Assembly: GCF_916618755.1 (NCBI RefSeq)
Contig: NZ_CAKAKB010000003.1
Location: forward strand, 992,001 to 1,056,000
Length of the DNA stretch: 64,000 bases
Origin: Actinotalea sp. Marseille-Q4924
GTDB taxonomy: Bacteria; Actinomycetota; Actinomycetes; Actinomycetales; Cellulomonadaceae
Direction: 5' to 3'
Below are positions 44,712 to 53,295 of this stretch, piece after piece (positions within the stretch are counted from its first letter, which is position 1; each line of letters starts with the position of its first letter). The translations under genes were made by a program, and so were the position numbers. The notes below the pieces were generated by a model, which made no database searches, was not told the origin of the DNA, and saw only the letters and a program-made list of their open reading frames with translations.

Positions 44712-45940
44712 CGGGAGACCTCCAGGGACGTGGTCGCCCCCGACGGGGCGTCGGGGGCCGGTGGGGCGGACGTGGGGACGTCGGGTGGCGCCGGGGTCGA
44801 CGGCCCGGAGGTGCTGTCGGGGTCGCGGCCGGCGCCGGCACGCGGAGTCCTCCGCCGGACGCGCGTGGCGACGACGAGGACGACCGGGAGGAGCAGGACG
44901 GCGGCGACGCCGAGAGCGCCGCCGGTCCGCAGCGCCCAGAACTGACCGTGGGCGTCGCCGCCCACGAGCCGCAGCACGAGGGACGCCTGGAGGAGCGCCA
45001 CGGGTGCGTAGAGGGCGCGGTGGTACGGCACGGGGCGGCGGAGCACGGCAGGGAGGATGACCGGGGCGTGGGCCATGATCATCGTGATGACGAAGCCCAC
45101 GAAGACCGCGTGGACGACGGCGTCGTAGGCCGGTCCCTCGGTCGCGGCACCGCCGACGAGCCAAGCGGCACCGGCGACGGCCAGCCACCCGTAGCCGCAG
45201 AGCAGGCACACGGCCACGTACCGGGGCAGGCCGGTCGACCTCACGGTGCGCCGGGCGACGTCGACGGCGAGGAGCCGGGCGACCAGCGCCAGCAGCGCGA
45301 GGCCGAGCAGCGCATGGCCGGCGCCGGGCCACAGCGTCGCCGCGCCCAGACCGGCGAGCACGGCCACCGCGAGGAGCACCGCGGCCGACCCGTCCGCACC
45401 GCCGCCGAGCCGGCCGCCGATCCTGCCCAGCTCCTCACGCTCCGCCGCGATGACGAGCACGAGGAAGACCGCCAGCCACGGCACGAGTGCGGGGACGGGG
45501 ACACCCGCCCACCAGAGGACGGCGGCGCCGAGCCCCACCGTGGCCCCGAGGACCTCGACCGCCATGGCGGCGCAGGGCCGTCGCTGCCACAGGCGCACCT
45601 CGACGACGAGTGCGGCGGCGCACCCGGCGGCCAGGACGGCCTGGCCCACCGACAGCGGGACGGCCCCGGCGAGGAGGACCAGCCCGCCCGTCCCGAGCAG
45701 GGCCGGTGCCACGACGGCGCGCCGCCGTCGCAGCGCCACGGCGCGTTCCAGGGCGACGAGCGTGCCGACGAAGCCGAGCACGAGGAGCGGCCCGTGCACC
45801 TGCAGGAGCCTGGCCGTGGTCACCGGTGCCGGCAGGCCGAGGAGCAGCAGACCCCCGTCCAGCCCCGCGAGCAGGGCCACGCCGCCGCCGGCGAGCAGCG
45901 CCACACGCGTCCGCAGGCCCGGCACCGCCCTGTTTTTCAC
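44708..45940 (-). CDS. NnrS-like polytopic membrane protein
   Basis: A 410-residue protein with about 12 helices. RLLQVHGPLLVLGFVGTLVA and AVVHAVFVGFVITMIMAHAP carry His residues inside helices, as in heme/copper-containing NnrS proteins linked to NO metabolism. Pro/Ser/Thr-rich C-terminus of ~45 residues. The GTG at 45940 is in an unusually AT-rich stretch. It overlaps nirK by 4 bp, so the two are co-expressed, and it may protect against NO or assemble NirK. A DosR-like box lies 36 bp upstream. The NnrS label is tentative. Confidence 0.7.
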   Translation of the reverse strand: MKNRAVPGLRTRVALLAGGGVALLAGLDGGLLLLGLPAPVTTARLLQVHGPLLVLGFVGTLVALERAVALRRRRAVVAPALLGTGGLVLLAGAVPLSVGQAVLAAGCAAALVVEVRLWQRRPCAAMAVEVLGATVGLGAAVLWWAGVPVPALVPWLAVFLVLVIAAEREELGRIGGRLGGGADGSAAVLLAVAVLAGLGAATLWPGAGHALLGLALLALVARLLAVDVARRTVRSTGLPRYVAVCLLCGYGWLAVAGAAWLVGGAATEGPAYDAVVHAVFVGFVITMIMAHAPVILPAVLRRPVPYHRALYAPVALLQASLVLRLVGGDAHGQFWALRTGGALGVAAVLLLPVVLVVATRVRRRTPRAGAGRDPDSTSGPSTPAPPDVPTSAPPAPDAPSGATTSLEVSR

Positions 45941-45975
45941 ACCGTCAACGTTAGGAAATGGAGCATCGGCGGCAC

Positions 45976-45989
45976 AGGACCTAGGTCCC
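45976..45989. promoter_or_regulatory. DosR/DevR-like box (full consensus match)
   Basis: On the minus strand GGGACCTAGGTCCT fits GGGACYTNNGNCCY at all 14 positions; the core GGACCTAGGTCC is a perfect palindrome. It lies 36 bp before the NnrS-like/nirK operon. Confidence 0.6.
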
Positions 45990-45996
45990 TTGACGC

Positions 45997-47403
45997 TCAG
46001 GCGCGCGAGCCGATGTGGGCCGGCGACTCGGTACCCGCCTCCCGAGCCGGCGGCTCGGTACCCGCCTCCCGAACCGGCGGCTCGATGCTCCCGCTCAGCT
46101 CCGGCGACCGCACCTGCAGCATCCGGTGGATCGTCAGGTGCATCCAGATGGCGCTGACGAGCGTGAGCACGAAGAGCACGAAGAACGTCGACTGCGGCAT
46201 GCCGGTCCACGCCTGGAGGTAGGCGAACATCGGCGGCAGGAAGAACCCGCCGAGCGCGCCGAGGGTGCCGACGAGCCCGCCGACAGCGCCGACGTCGTTC
46301 GGGAAGTACTCCGGGATGTGCTTGAACACCGCGGCCTTGCCCACGCCCATCGCGACACCCACCAGGAACACCAGAGCCGTGAAGGTCACGACGTTGAGCT
46401 CGTACGGCAGCACCTCGCGTGCGCCGCCCGGCTCCACGCTCTCCGAGACACGGATGACGATGTAGCCGTACGGCATCATGAGGATCCCGGAGGCGACGAG
46501 CATGACGCCGAACGTGCCGTACATGACGACCCGCGCCCCGAAGCGGTCGGCGAGGTGGCCGCCGAGGGGTCGCAGGAGGCTGGCCGGGAAGATGAAGAGC
46601 GCCGTGAGCAGCGCGGCCGTCGCGAGGGGCACGTCGAACACGTCCACGTAGTACTTGGGCAGCCAGGCCGACAGCGCGACGTAGGCCCCGAAGACGACGA
46701 CGTAGTAGAGGCTGAAGCGCCAGACGCGCACCTCCCGCAGGGGCCGGAGCATCTCCCGCAGCGGACGTCCCCGTCCGGGGGTGCGGTCCTGACGCGGGGT
46801 GAGCAGCCACACGGCGGCGGCCATCGTGACGAGCAGCACCGTGTAGACGAGCGGCACGAAGCGCCACCCGCCGAAGGACAGCCCGGCGATGGTCAGCGAC
46901 GGCACCGCGACGATGAGCGCCGGGCCGATGAGCTTGGTGACCGACGCGCCCACGTTACCCGCGCCGAACACGCCGAGCGCGAAGCCCTGGCGCTCGCGCG
47001 GGAACCACGCCGAGTTCCAGGCGATGCCCACGCTGAACGCGTTCCCGGCGAACCCGGCCAGGAAGGCGAGGACGAGGAGGAGCGCGAAGCTGTCCGCCTG
47101 CGAGACGAGGAACGTCGGGACGGCCGTGGCGAGGAGCATCGTGATGAAGACCTTGCGGCCGCCGAACCGGTCGGCCAGCAGACCGGCCGGCAGCCGCCAC
47201 AGCGCACCGTTGAGGATCGCCGTCGCCGTGAGCCACGAGAGCTCGACGTCGCTGAGGCCGAACTCCTCCCGGATGGGGATGCCGAGCACGCCGAACATCA
47301 GCCAGACCGCGAACATGAGGGTGAAGCCCACGGTGGACAGGACGAGGACGCGGCGCCGGGCGCGATCGGTGCCGACCTCGGTCGGTGCGGTGACGGACTC
47401 CAT
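45997..47403 (-). CDS. narK2: Nitrate/nitrite MFS transporter, second copy
   Basis: A 468-residue, 12-helix MFS protein of the other NarK subtype, clearly diverged from the copy at 34,935. It has LSWLTATAILNGALWRLPAG, GIAWNSAWFPRERQGFALG with the GNVGAS signature, and FKHIPEYFPNDVGAVGGLVG in the second half. The cytoplasmic C-terminus contains a tandem EPPxREAGT repeat. GGAGGGG precedes the ATG at 47403. Probably nitrite export or nitrate/nitrite exchange. In Mycobacterium tuberculosis narK2 is a DosR target, matching the box upstream here. Confidence 0.88.
   Translation of the reverse strand: MESVTAPTEVGTDRARRRVLVLSTVGFTLMFAVWLMFGVLGIPIREEFGLSDVELSWLTATAILNGALWRLPAGLLADRFGGRKVFITMLLATAVPTFLVSQADSFALLLVLAFLAGFAGNAFSVGIAWNSAWFPRERQGFALGVFGAGNVGASVTKLIGPALIVAVPSLTIAGLSFGGWRFVPLVYTVLLVTMAAAVWLLTPRQDRTPGRGRPLREMLRPLREVRVWRFSLYYVVVFGAYVALSAWLPKYYVDVFDVPLATAALLTALFIFPASLLRPLGGHLADRFGARVVMYGTFGVMLVASGILMMPYGYIVIRVSESVEPGGAREVLPYELNVVTFTALVFLVGVAMGVGKAAVFKHIPEYFPNDVGAVGGLVGTLGALGGFFLPPMFAYLQAWTGMPQSTFFVLFVLTLVSAIWMHLTIHRMLQVRSPELSGSIEPPVREAGTEPPAREAGTESPAHIGSRA
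46027..46080. repeat. 27-bp tandem repeat in the narK2 C-terminus
   Basis: Two 27-bp units (46027-46053 and 46054-46080) differ at one base and encode nine-residue repeats in the cytoplasmic tail. A partial third unit follows. Confidence 0.75.
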
Positions 47404-47476
47404 GGCTCCCCTCCGGGTTTTCCCCGGGCGCTCCCGGCTCAAACCCGAACGGTAGGGCCCCGCGCCGGCTCGAACG

Positions 47477-47490
47477 GGGACCAAGGGCCT
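47477..47490. promoter_or_regulatory. DosR/DevR-like box GGGACCAAGGGCCT
   Basis: Matches the DosR consensus at 13 of 14 positions and lies 74 bp upstream of narK2. Confidence 0.5.
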
Positions 47491-47513
47491 GGGGCGGTGC
47501 CCTGACGCGCCGC

Positions 47514-49001
47514 TTACGACAGGCCGACGACGACGCCGTCGCCGAGCAGGACCGGGCGGCCCGCGACCTCACCCAGCGCGACGTGCGGGAAGTCGTGGCG
47601 GCGCTCGCTCAACGGCGCGATCCCCGGCGCGGGCGTCTCCCACCGGACGGCACCGGAGTCCAGGTCGACGGCGACCAGCTGGGCGCGACCACGGGCCTCT
47701 GCGACGACGACCGCGGCGACCCCGTCCGTCACCGCGCCGCTGCCCGCCACGAGACCCGGTACCGACACCGACCACCGGACGGCACCGGTCCACAGGTCCA
47801 GCGCCCGCACCTCCTCCCCCGTGGCCAGGACGGCTTCGCCGGCTCGGCGCACGAGCAGGTGCGCGCCGCGCGCGGGGGTGCGCCACAGCTCTCGCCCGCC
47901 GGAGAGGTCGGTGGCCACGAGCTCGCCGGTGTCCGACCGCGCCGTCAGACGGACGTCCGGTGCCGACCCGTCGGACACGGGAGGCTCGACGAGGACGCCG
48001 TCGAGCATCCCGACCGGCTGCCCCGAGCGGTCGAACCACGTCCCGGTCTGCCCTCGGGCGCCCGAGGCGGCCTGGCTCCAGGCGCCGAAGCCGTCCGGCG
48101 CTGTCCGCACGTCCGCGCCGTCGAGCCCCGGCACCGAGCCCACGGCCGTGTAGCCGCCGGGGTACCAGGTGCCCAGGACCGTCCCGTCGTCGGCGTCGAG
48201 CACCGCGGTCGTGCTGCCGCCCAGGACGACGAAGCCGTTCTCCACCCGCAGGACGCCGGCGCCGGCGCCGGCCTGCCGGCCGCCGTCGAGCGGCACCCGC
48301 GTCGCCCAGACCGTCGACCGGTCCACCGCCCGCGAGCGGACCACCACCAGGCTGCCGTCCTCGCCCATCTCCGCGGAGACGACGTCGCGCCCGACGACCA
48401 CCTGGCCGTGCGAGGCGAGGTGCGCGGGGTACTGGCGCAGCACCGTGCCGTCGGCGGCGTCGAGGACGACCCGGCTCACGGTCCCCGGGGGCCCGCCGTC
48501 GGAGCGACCGCGGGCGCACACGACGACCGGGGCACGCCGCGCCTCCCGGTCCGCCAGGCACCGCTGGACGGGCGCCGCACCGCCGCGGTCGAGGGTCCAG
48601 ACCTCGCGGCCGTCCCCGGGGTCGACGGCCCGCACGGCGGAGCCCTCGCCGTCGCCGACGAGGACCAGGTGACCGGCCCGCCACACCTGGTCCGCGCGCA
48701 TCGACCACGCCTCGCCGAGCGGCCGGTCCAGGGACGGCACCGTGCCGGCGAGGTCGGCGAACGCGGCGACGCGCTCCGCGAGGCGCCGCTGCTCGACGGC
48801 GTTGACCGAGACGACGACCGCGAGCGACGCGAGGACCGCCACGAGGACGAACGACGGTCGCCGGCGCGCCGGGGCGCTCGGGCGCCGCGGGTGGGGGTCG
48901 TCGACAGGCCCCGGGTCGTCGGTCTCCAGCTGGACGTCGACGAGCCGCTCGGGTGCGCGGTCGCGCCCGCCGAGCCCACGCCGACGCCGGGGGGCCTGCA
49001 C
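47514..49001 (-). CDS. PQQ-like beta-propeller protein, membrane-anchored
   Basis: 495 residues. A ~45-residue Arg/Pro-rich cytoplasmic N-terminus precedes one helix (FVLVAVLASLAVVVSVNAVE). An extracytoplasmic beta-propeller with repeated blades (AVDPGDGREVWTLDRG, VLDADDGTVLGTWY, ALDLWTGAVRWSV, AVDLDSGAVRWETP) follows. The blades resemble PQQ-binding repeats, but no quinoprotein active site is recognisable, so a structural or binding role is likely. The GTG at 49001 has TACCCT 6 nt upstream. It is not obviously part of the nitrate block. Confidence 0.8.
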   Translation of the reverse strand: MQAPRRRRGLGGRDRAPERLVDVQLETDDPGPVDDPHPRRPSAPARRRPSFVLVAVLASLAVVVSVNAVEQRRLAERVAAFADLAGTVPSLDRPLGEAWSMRADQVWRAGHLVLVGDGEGSAVRAVDPGDGREVWTLDRGGAAPVQRCLADREARRAPVVVCARGRSDGGPPGTVSRVVLDAADGTVLRQYPAHLASHGQVVVGRDVVSAEMGEDGSLVVVRSRAVDRSTVWATRVPLDGGRQAGAGAGVLRVENGFVVLGGSTTAVLDADDGTVLGTWYPGGYTAVGSVPGLDGADVRTAPDGFGAWSQAASGARGQTGTWFDRSGQPVGMLDGVLVEPPVSDGSAPDVRLTARSDTGELVATDLSGGRELWRTPARGAHLLVRRAGEAVLATGEEVRALDLWTGAVRWSVSVPGLVAGSGAVTDGVAAVVVAEARGRAQLVAVDLDSGAVRWETPAPGIAPLSERRHDFPHVALGEVAGRPVLLGDGVVVGLS

Positions 49002-49007
49002 AGCGCG

Positions 49008-49013
49008 AGGGTA
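49008..49013 (-). promoter_or_regulatory. -10 element TACCCT
   Basis: Six nt before the GTG at 49001 on the minus strand. Confidence 0.5.
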
Positions 49014-49057
49014 ACCCCGCCTCCGCGCGCCACCCCGGCCGTGCGGTCAGCCGGCGC

Positions 49058-50113
49058 TCAGCCGTGCCGACCCGTCCATGCGAGCAGCCGTTCGACCGGC
49101 CAGGTCGTCACCACGCGGTCCGGGTCGACGCCGTGCGCGGCCAGGCGGTCGCACCCGTCGACGAGCCAGTCGAGCTGCCCGGGCGCGTGCGCGTCGGAGT
49201 CCACGGTGAACAGGCACCCCGCCTCGACCGCGAGCGCGAGGAGCGCGTCGGGCGGGTCCTGCCGGTCCGGGCGGCTGTTGACCTCGACCGCGACCTGCGC
49301 CTCGGCGCACGCCGTGAAGACGGCGTGCGGGTCGAAGTCGCTCGGCGGGCGGGGCCGGCCGACCACCCGCTGCCCGGTGCAGTGGCCGAGCACGTCGGTC
49401 CAGGGCTGCCGCACCGCGGCCACCATGCGTCGGGTCATCGCGTCCCGCTCCATGCGGAGCTTGGAGTGCACCGAGGCGACGACGACGTCCAGACGCCGCA
49501 GGAGCTCCGGCTCCTGGTCCAGCTCGCCGTCGTCGAGCACGTCGACCTCGATGCCCGACAGCACCCGGAACGGCCGGGGCGCGACGTCCGCGAGCGAGGC
49601 GTTGAGCTGGTCGATCCGCGTCAGCTGCGCCCTCAAGCGCGCCGGGGACAGCCCGTTGGCGACGGTCAGCCGCGGTGAGTGGTCGGTGATCGCCTGGTAC
49701 TCGTGACCGATCTCGACGGCCGCGAGCGCCATGTCCGCCAGGGGCGCCCCACCGTCGCTGGCGTCCGTGTGCGCGTGCAGGTCACCGCGCAGCAGGTCCC
49801 GCAGGGCCTGCCCGGCGGGCGTCGCCGCGCGGTTCCGCTCCGCGAGCTCCCCCTCGAGCTGGGTGAGGACGCGGGGCTGGTCCCCCGCCAGCACCGTCGT
49901 GATGACTCCTGCCGTGCGGTCGCCGATCCCGGGCAGCTCCTGCCACCGGCCGTCCCGCACGTGGCCACGCCAGGCGTCGTCGTCGAGCCCCCGCAGCGTG
50001 TCCCCGGCAGCGCGGTAGGCGCGCGAGCGGTAGGTCGACTCCTGCTTGCGCTCCATGAGGAACGCGACCCGGTGCAGGACGGCGACGACGTCGTCCCGGT
50101 CCGGCCCCGCCAC
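49058..50113 (-). CDS. PHP domain protein with PolX-like helix-hairpin-helix
   Basis: A 351-residue protein resembling the C-terminal part of PolX. The N-terminal ~100 residues hold a helix-hairpin-helix (ELPGIGDRTAGVITTVL). The PHP phosphoesterase domain carries the metal motifs DLHAHTDASDGG, TDHSPR, VASVHSK, EVNSRPDR and VDSDAHAPG. It may be a DNA-end-processing phosphoesterase; it lacks a polymerase palm. Its GTG directly follows the ku stop codon, so it forms an operon with ku and may supply a nuclease or phosphatase function missing from the LigD proteins. Confidence 0.82.
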   Translation of the reverse strand: MAGPDRDDVVAVLHRVAFLMERKQESTYRSRAYRAAGDTLRGLDDDAWRGHVRDGRWQELPGIGDRTAGVITTVLAGDQPRVLTQLEGELAERNRAATPAGQALRDLLRGDLHAHTDASDGGAPLADMALAAVEIGHEYQAITDHSPRLTVANGLSPARLRAQLTRIDQLNASLADVAPRPFRVLSGIEVDVLDDGELDQEPELLRRLDVVVASVHSKLRMERDAMTRRMVAAVRQPWTDVLGHCTGQRVVGRPRPPSDFDPHAVFTACAEAQVAVEVNSRPDRQDPPDALLALAVEAGCLFTVDSDAHAPGQLDWLVDGCDRLAAHGVDPDRVVTTWPVERLLAWTGRHG

Positions 50114-51310
50114 TCAGGACGCCCGGCGCCGGGTCGTCCTGCGCGCGGTCTGCGCAGGGGCGTCGTCGCCCTTCGCCGCACCCTTCCGCGCCGACGCGGA
50201 TCCCGCGGCCTCGCCCGTCGTCCCGGTGGCGGCCTTGGTGGTGCTGGTCTTCGCGGTGCCCGTCTTCGCGGTGCCCGTCTTCGCCGTGCCAGTCTTCGCC
50301 GTGCCAGTCTTCGCCGTCCCGGTCTTCGCCGCGCTCGCCTTCGCCGTGCTCGCCTTGGTCGTGCTCGCCTTGGTTCCGGTCCTCGTGCCGCGCGGCGACG
50401 GCGTCTCCGCGACGTCGTCGTCGGCCGACGCCTCGCGCGCCGGCTCGTCGTCGGTCGCCGGCTTGCGGCGGCTCGACCGCCGCGGGGCGGGTGCCTCCGC
50501 CTCCTCGGGCGCCGGTGCGTCCCCCCGCCGGCCACGCGCCCGCTCGACGCTGCGCTGCAGGGCCGACAGCAGGTCCACGACCTCCCCGCCCGTGTCCTCG
50601 TCCCGCTCCGGCTGCTTCACGGAGACCGTCCGGCCCGTCGTCACCTTGGCCTCGATGACGGCCTCGAGCGCCTCGCGGTACGCGTCGGAGAAGTCCGACG
50701 GGTCGAAGTCACCGGCGAGAGACTCGACGAGGGACGCGGCCATCTGCAGCTCCTGCGGGCGCACCTGGACGTCCGCCTCCAGGATCGGGAAGTCCGCCGC
50801 CCGGATCTCGTCCGGCCACAGGAGCGTCTGCAGGCAGATGACGTCGTCCCGCACGCGCAGGACCGCCATCGTCTCCTTCTGCCGCAGCGCGACCTTGACC
50901 ACCGCCATCCGGTCGGTCGTCTTGAGGGCCTCGCGCAGCAGCGCGTACGGCTTGGCCGCCGTGCGTTCGGGCTCGAGGTAGTAGGTCTTGCCGAGCATGA
51001 TCGGGTCGACCTGCTCGGCGGGGACGAACTCCTCGACGGCGATCTCCCGCTCCGTCGCGATCGGCAGCTCGTCGAGGTCCTCGTCCGTGAGCACCACCAT
51101 GCGGCCGTCGTCGGTCTCGTAGCCCTTGGCGATCTGGTCGTACGGGATCTCCTCGCCGTCGACGCTGCACACCTTGCGGTAGCGGATCCGCCCGCCGTCC
51201 TCGGCGTGCACCTGGTGCAGGGGGACGGAGCGCTCCCCCGTGGCGGCGTAGAGCTTGACGGGCACGTTCACCAGGCCGAAGGCGACGGCGCCCTTCCAGA
51301 TCGCGCGCAT
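50114..51310 (-). CDS. ku: Ku DNA end-binding protein with repetitive C-terminal tail
   Basis: A 398-residue bacterial Ku. The core (residues 1-~250) begins MRAIWKGAVAFGLVNVPVKL and includes KVCSVDGEEIPYDQIAKGYE and MLGKTYYLEP; it rings DNA ends and recruits LigD for non-homologous end joining. The last ~140 residues are a low-complexity Lys/Ala/Thr/Ser tail, with five KTGTA-type pentapeptides in a row and then a basic end (RRTTRRR). Divergent from the LigD genes 94 bp away. Confidence 0.95.
   Translation of the reverse strand: MRAIWKGAVAFGLVNVPVKLYAATGERSVPLHQVHAEDGGRIRYRKVCSVDGEEIPYDQIAKGYETDDGRMVVLTDEDLDELPIATEREIAVEEFVPAEQVDPIMLGKTYYLEPERTAAKPYALLREALKTTDRMAVVKVALRQKETMAVLRVRDDVICLQTLLWPDEIRAADFPILEADVQVRPQELQMAASLVESLAGDFDPSDFSDAYREALEAVIEAKVTTGRTVSVKQPERDEDTGGEVVDLLSALQRSVERARGRRGDAPAPEEAEAPAPRRSSRRKPATDDEPAREASADDDVAETPSPRGTRTGTKASTTKASTAKASAAKTGTAKTGTAKTGTAKTGTAKTGTAKTSTTKAATGTTGEAAGSASARKGAAKGDDAPAQTARRTTRRRAS
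50244..50348. repeat. 15-bp tandem repeats in the ku tail
   Basis: Successive 15-bp units (reading CGTCTTCGCSGTGCC on the + strand, with variants) encode the KTGTA/KASTA pentapeptides of Ku. Boundaries are approximate. Confidence 0.75.
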
Positions 51311-51403
51311 GGGTCCTCCTCGGTCCGGGCCGCCGTCCGTGGTGCTCGACGGGCGTGCGGCAGTGCAGGTGCTCGTGATCACCGTCGTGTGCAGGATGGA
51401 CCC

Positions 51404-52396
51404 GTGCAGCCCATGCTCGCCACCCGAGCCGCCCCTGGCGCGGCCCCCGGCACCCCGCTGCCCCGGGGGGCGGACTGGGTGTACGAGGTGAAGTGGGACG
51501 GCGTCCGCGTCCTCGCGGACACGACGGGCGACCGGCTGCGGCTGTGGGCGCGGTCCGGCCGGGAGGTGACCGCCGCCTACCCCGAGCTGGCGGGCCTGGC
51601 CGCCGTGCAGGGCGCGGTCCTCGACGGCGAGGTGGTGGTCATGGCGGGCGGCGTGCCGTCCTTCGAGGCCCTCGCCGAACGGATGCACGTGCGCGACCCC
51701 GCCCGCGCGCAGCGGCTCGCGGCCCGGCTGCCGGCCACCTACATGGTGTTCGACGTCATGGTGCTGTACGGCGTGGACCTGACGCGCAGCCCGTGGCAGG
51801 AGCGGCGGGGCACGCTGGAACGGCTCGCGCTCCCGGACCGCGCCCAGCTGTCGCCGGTGTACGACGACGCCGACGCGCTGTGGGAGGTGACGCTCGAGCA
51901 CGGTCTCGAGGGGGTCGTGGCGAAGCGCCGCACGTCGACCTACCAACCGGGCCGACGTTCACCCGACTGGGTCAAGGCGCCGCACCGCGCGTCGCGCGCC
52001 GCTGCCGTCGTGGGGTGGCGGCCCGAGACCGGCGCCTCGGGCGTCCCCGCCGCGGGCCGCGGCCGGACGACGGCGCCCGGGGCGCGCCTCGGGGCGGTGC
52101 TGCTCGCCGCGCCGCAGGAGGACGGGACGTGGCGGTACCTCGGCAAGGCGGGCAGCGGGCTCGCAGGCCGCCGCGGGGAGGACCTCGCCCGCGTCCTGCG
52201 CCCCCTCACCCGCTCGGAGCCCGTCCTCGAGCCCGACGACGTGCCAGCGGCCGACGCCCGCGGGGCGGTCTGGTGCGACCCTGCGGTCGTGGTGGACGTC
52301 GCGTACCTGCACCGCACCCGGACCGGCCGGCTGCGCCACCCGGTGGTGCGCGGACGACGCACGGACGTCGTCGTCGACCCCTGGGAGGCGCCGTGA
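51404..52396 (+). CDS. ligD: ATP-dependent DNA ligase (LigD ligase domain as separate gene)
   Basis: A 330-residue ligase. The nucleotidyl acceptor is K30 in EVKWDGVRV; further motifs are LDGEVVV, MVFDVMVLYG, EGVVAKR and SPDWVKAP. An OB-fold domain ends with PVVRGRRTDVVVDPWE. It seals DNA ends bound by Ku. The GTG at 51404 follows CAGGAT, a poor -10-like element, by 6 nt; a GTG 15 bp upstream is in frame. The stop overlaps the polymerase gene start (GTGA). Confidence 0.92.
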   Translation: MQPMLATRAAPGAAPGTPLPRGADWVYEVKWDGVRVLADTTGDRLRLWARSGREVTAAYPELAGLAAVQGAVLDGEVVVMAGGVPSFEALAERMHVRDPARAQRLAARLPATYMVFDVMVLYGVDLTRSPWQERRGTLERLALPDRAQLSPVYDDADALWEVTLEHGLEGVVAKRRTSTYQPGRRSPDWVKAPHRASRAAAVVGWRPETGASGVPAAGRGRTTAPGARLGAVLLAAPQEDGTWRYLGKAGSGLAGRRGEDLARVLRPLTRSEPVLEPDDVPAADARGAVWCDPAVVVDVAYLHRTRTGRLRHPVVRGRRTDVVVDPWEAP

Positions 52397-53295
52397 GCCC
52401 GCGCGGGCGCGACGACGCCCAGTACGTCGAGGTCGCCGGTCGCCGGGTCCGGCTGACCAACCTGGACCGCGTGCTCTACCCGGGCACAGGCTTCACCAAG
52501 GCCGAGATGATCCAGTACTACAGCCAGGTCGCGGACGTGATCCTGCCCCAGCTGAAGGACCGCCCGGTCACCCGGATCCGGTTCCCGGACACGGTCGAGG
52601 ACGAGCGGTTCTTCGAGAAGAACGTGCCCGCCGGCGCGCCCGACTGGCTGCGGCACCGCGTGCTCCACGCGAACCCCGACGACGAGGACGCGACCGAGGT
52701 CGACTTCCCGTTCCTCGACGACCTCGCCGGCCTGGTGTGGGCGGCCAACGCCGGGGCGGTCGAGCTGCACACGCCGCAGTGGCGGGTCGGCCCACGCGGC
52801 AAGGTCCACCACCCCGACCGGCTCGTCATCGACCTGGACCCCGGGCCGCCCGCGGGGCTGGACGAGTGCGCCCGGGTGGCGCACCTCGTCGCGGACCGGC
52901 TCGAGGAGGACGGCCTCGTCGACACCTACCCGGTGACGAGCGGGAGCAAGGGCATGCAGCTCTACGCGCCGCTGGACGGGAAGCGCACCGCGACGCAGGT
53001 CCGCGAGTACGCCCGGGAGGTCGCGGGGGCCCTGGCCGCCGCGCACCCGAAGCTCGTCCTCGCGAACATGAAGCGGGACCTGCGCCCCGGGAAGGTGCTG
53101 CTCGACTGGAGCCAGAACCATGCGGCGAAGACCACCGTCACGCCGTACTCGCTGCGCGGCCGGGCGCTGCCGATGGTCGCCGCACCGCGGGACTGGGAGG
53201 AGATCGAGCCGGGCCTGCGCCAGCTGGGGCCGGACGAGGTCGTCCGCCGGCTCGAGGACGACGGTGACCTGCTCGCCGACCTCCGCCGGACCTAG
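52393..53295 (+). CDS. LigD-type NHEJ polymerase/primase (separate gene)
   Basis: A 300-residue archaeo-eukaryotic primase-like polymerase that fills ends during NHEJ. Features are RVRLTNLDRVLYPGTGFTKA, the metal pair D147/D149 in VIDLDPGPP, TSGSKGMQLYAPL, and DWSQNHAAKTTVTPYSLRG. It is normally the N-terminal domain of LigD in mycobacteria; here the two are separate, translationally coupled genes. No phosphoesterase domain is encoded. Its stop shares CTAG with the convergent AlaX gene. Confidence 0.93.
   Translation: MSPRGRDDAQYVEVAGRRVRLTNLDRVLYPGTGFTKAEMIQYYSQVADVILPQLKDRPVTRIRFPDTVEDERFFEKNVPAGAPDWLRHRVLHANPDDEDATEVDFPFLDDLAGLVWAANAGAVELHTPQWRVGPRGKVHHPDRLVIDLDPGPPAGLDECARVAHLVADRLEEDGLVDTYPVTSGSKGMQLYAPLDGKRTATQVREYAREVAGALAAAHPKLVLANMKRDLRPGKVLLDWSQNHAAKTTVTPYSLRGRALPMVAAPRDWEEIEPGLRQLGPDEVVRRLEDDGDLLADLRRT

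Noticed and set aside
50046-50981. Plus-strand frame with VFAVPVFAVP repeats that looks like a hydrophobic repeat protein
   Set aside because: It is the complement of the Ku tail repeats; the Ku frame continues a conserved core protein.
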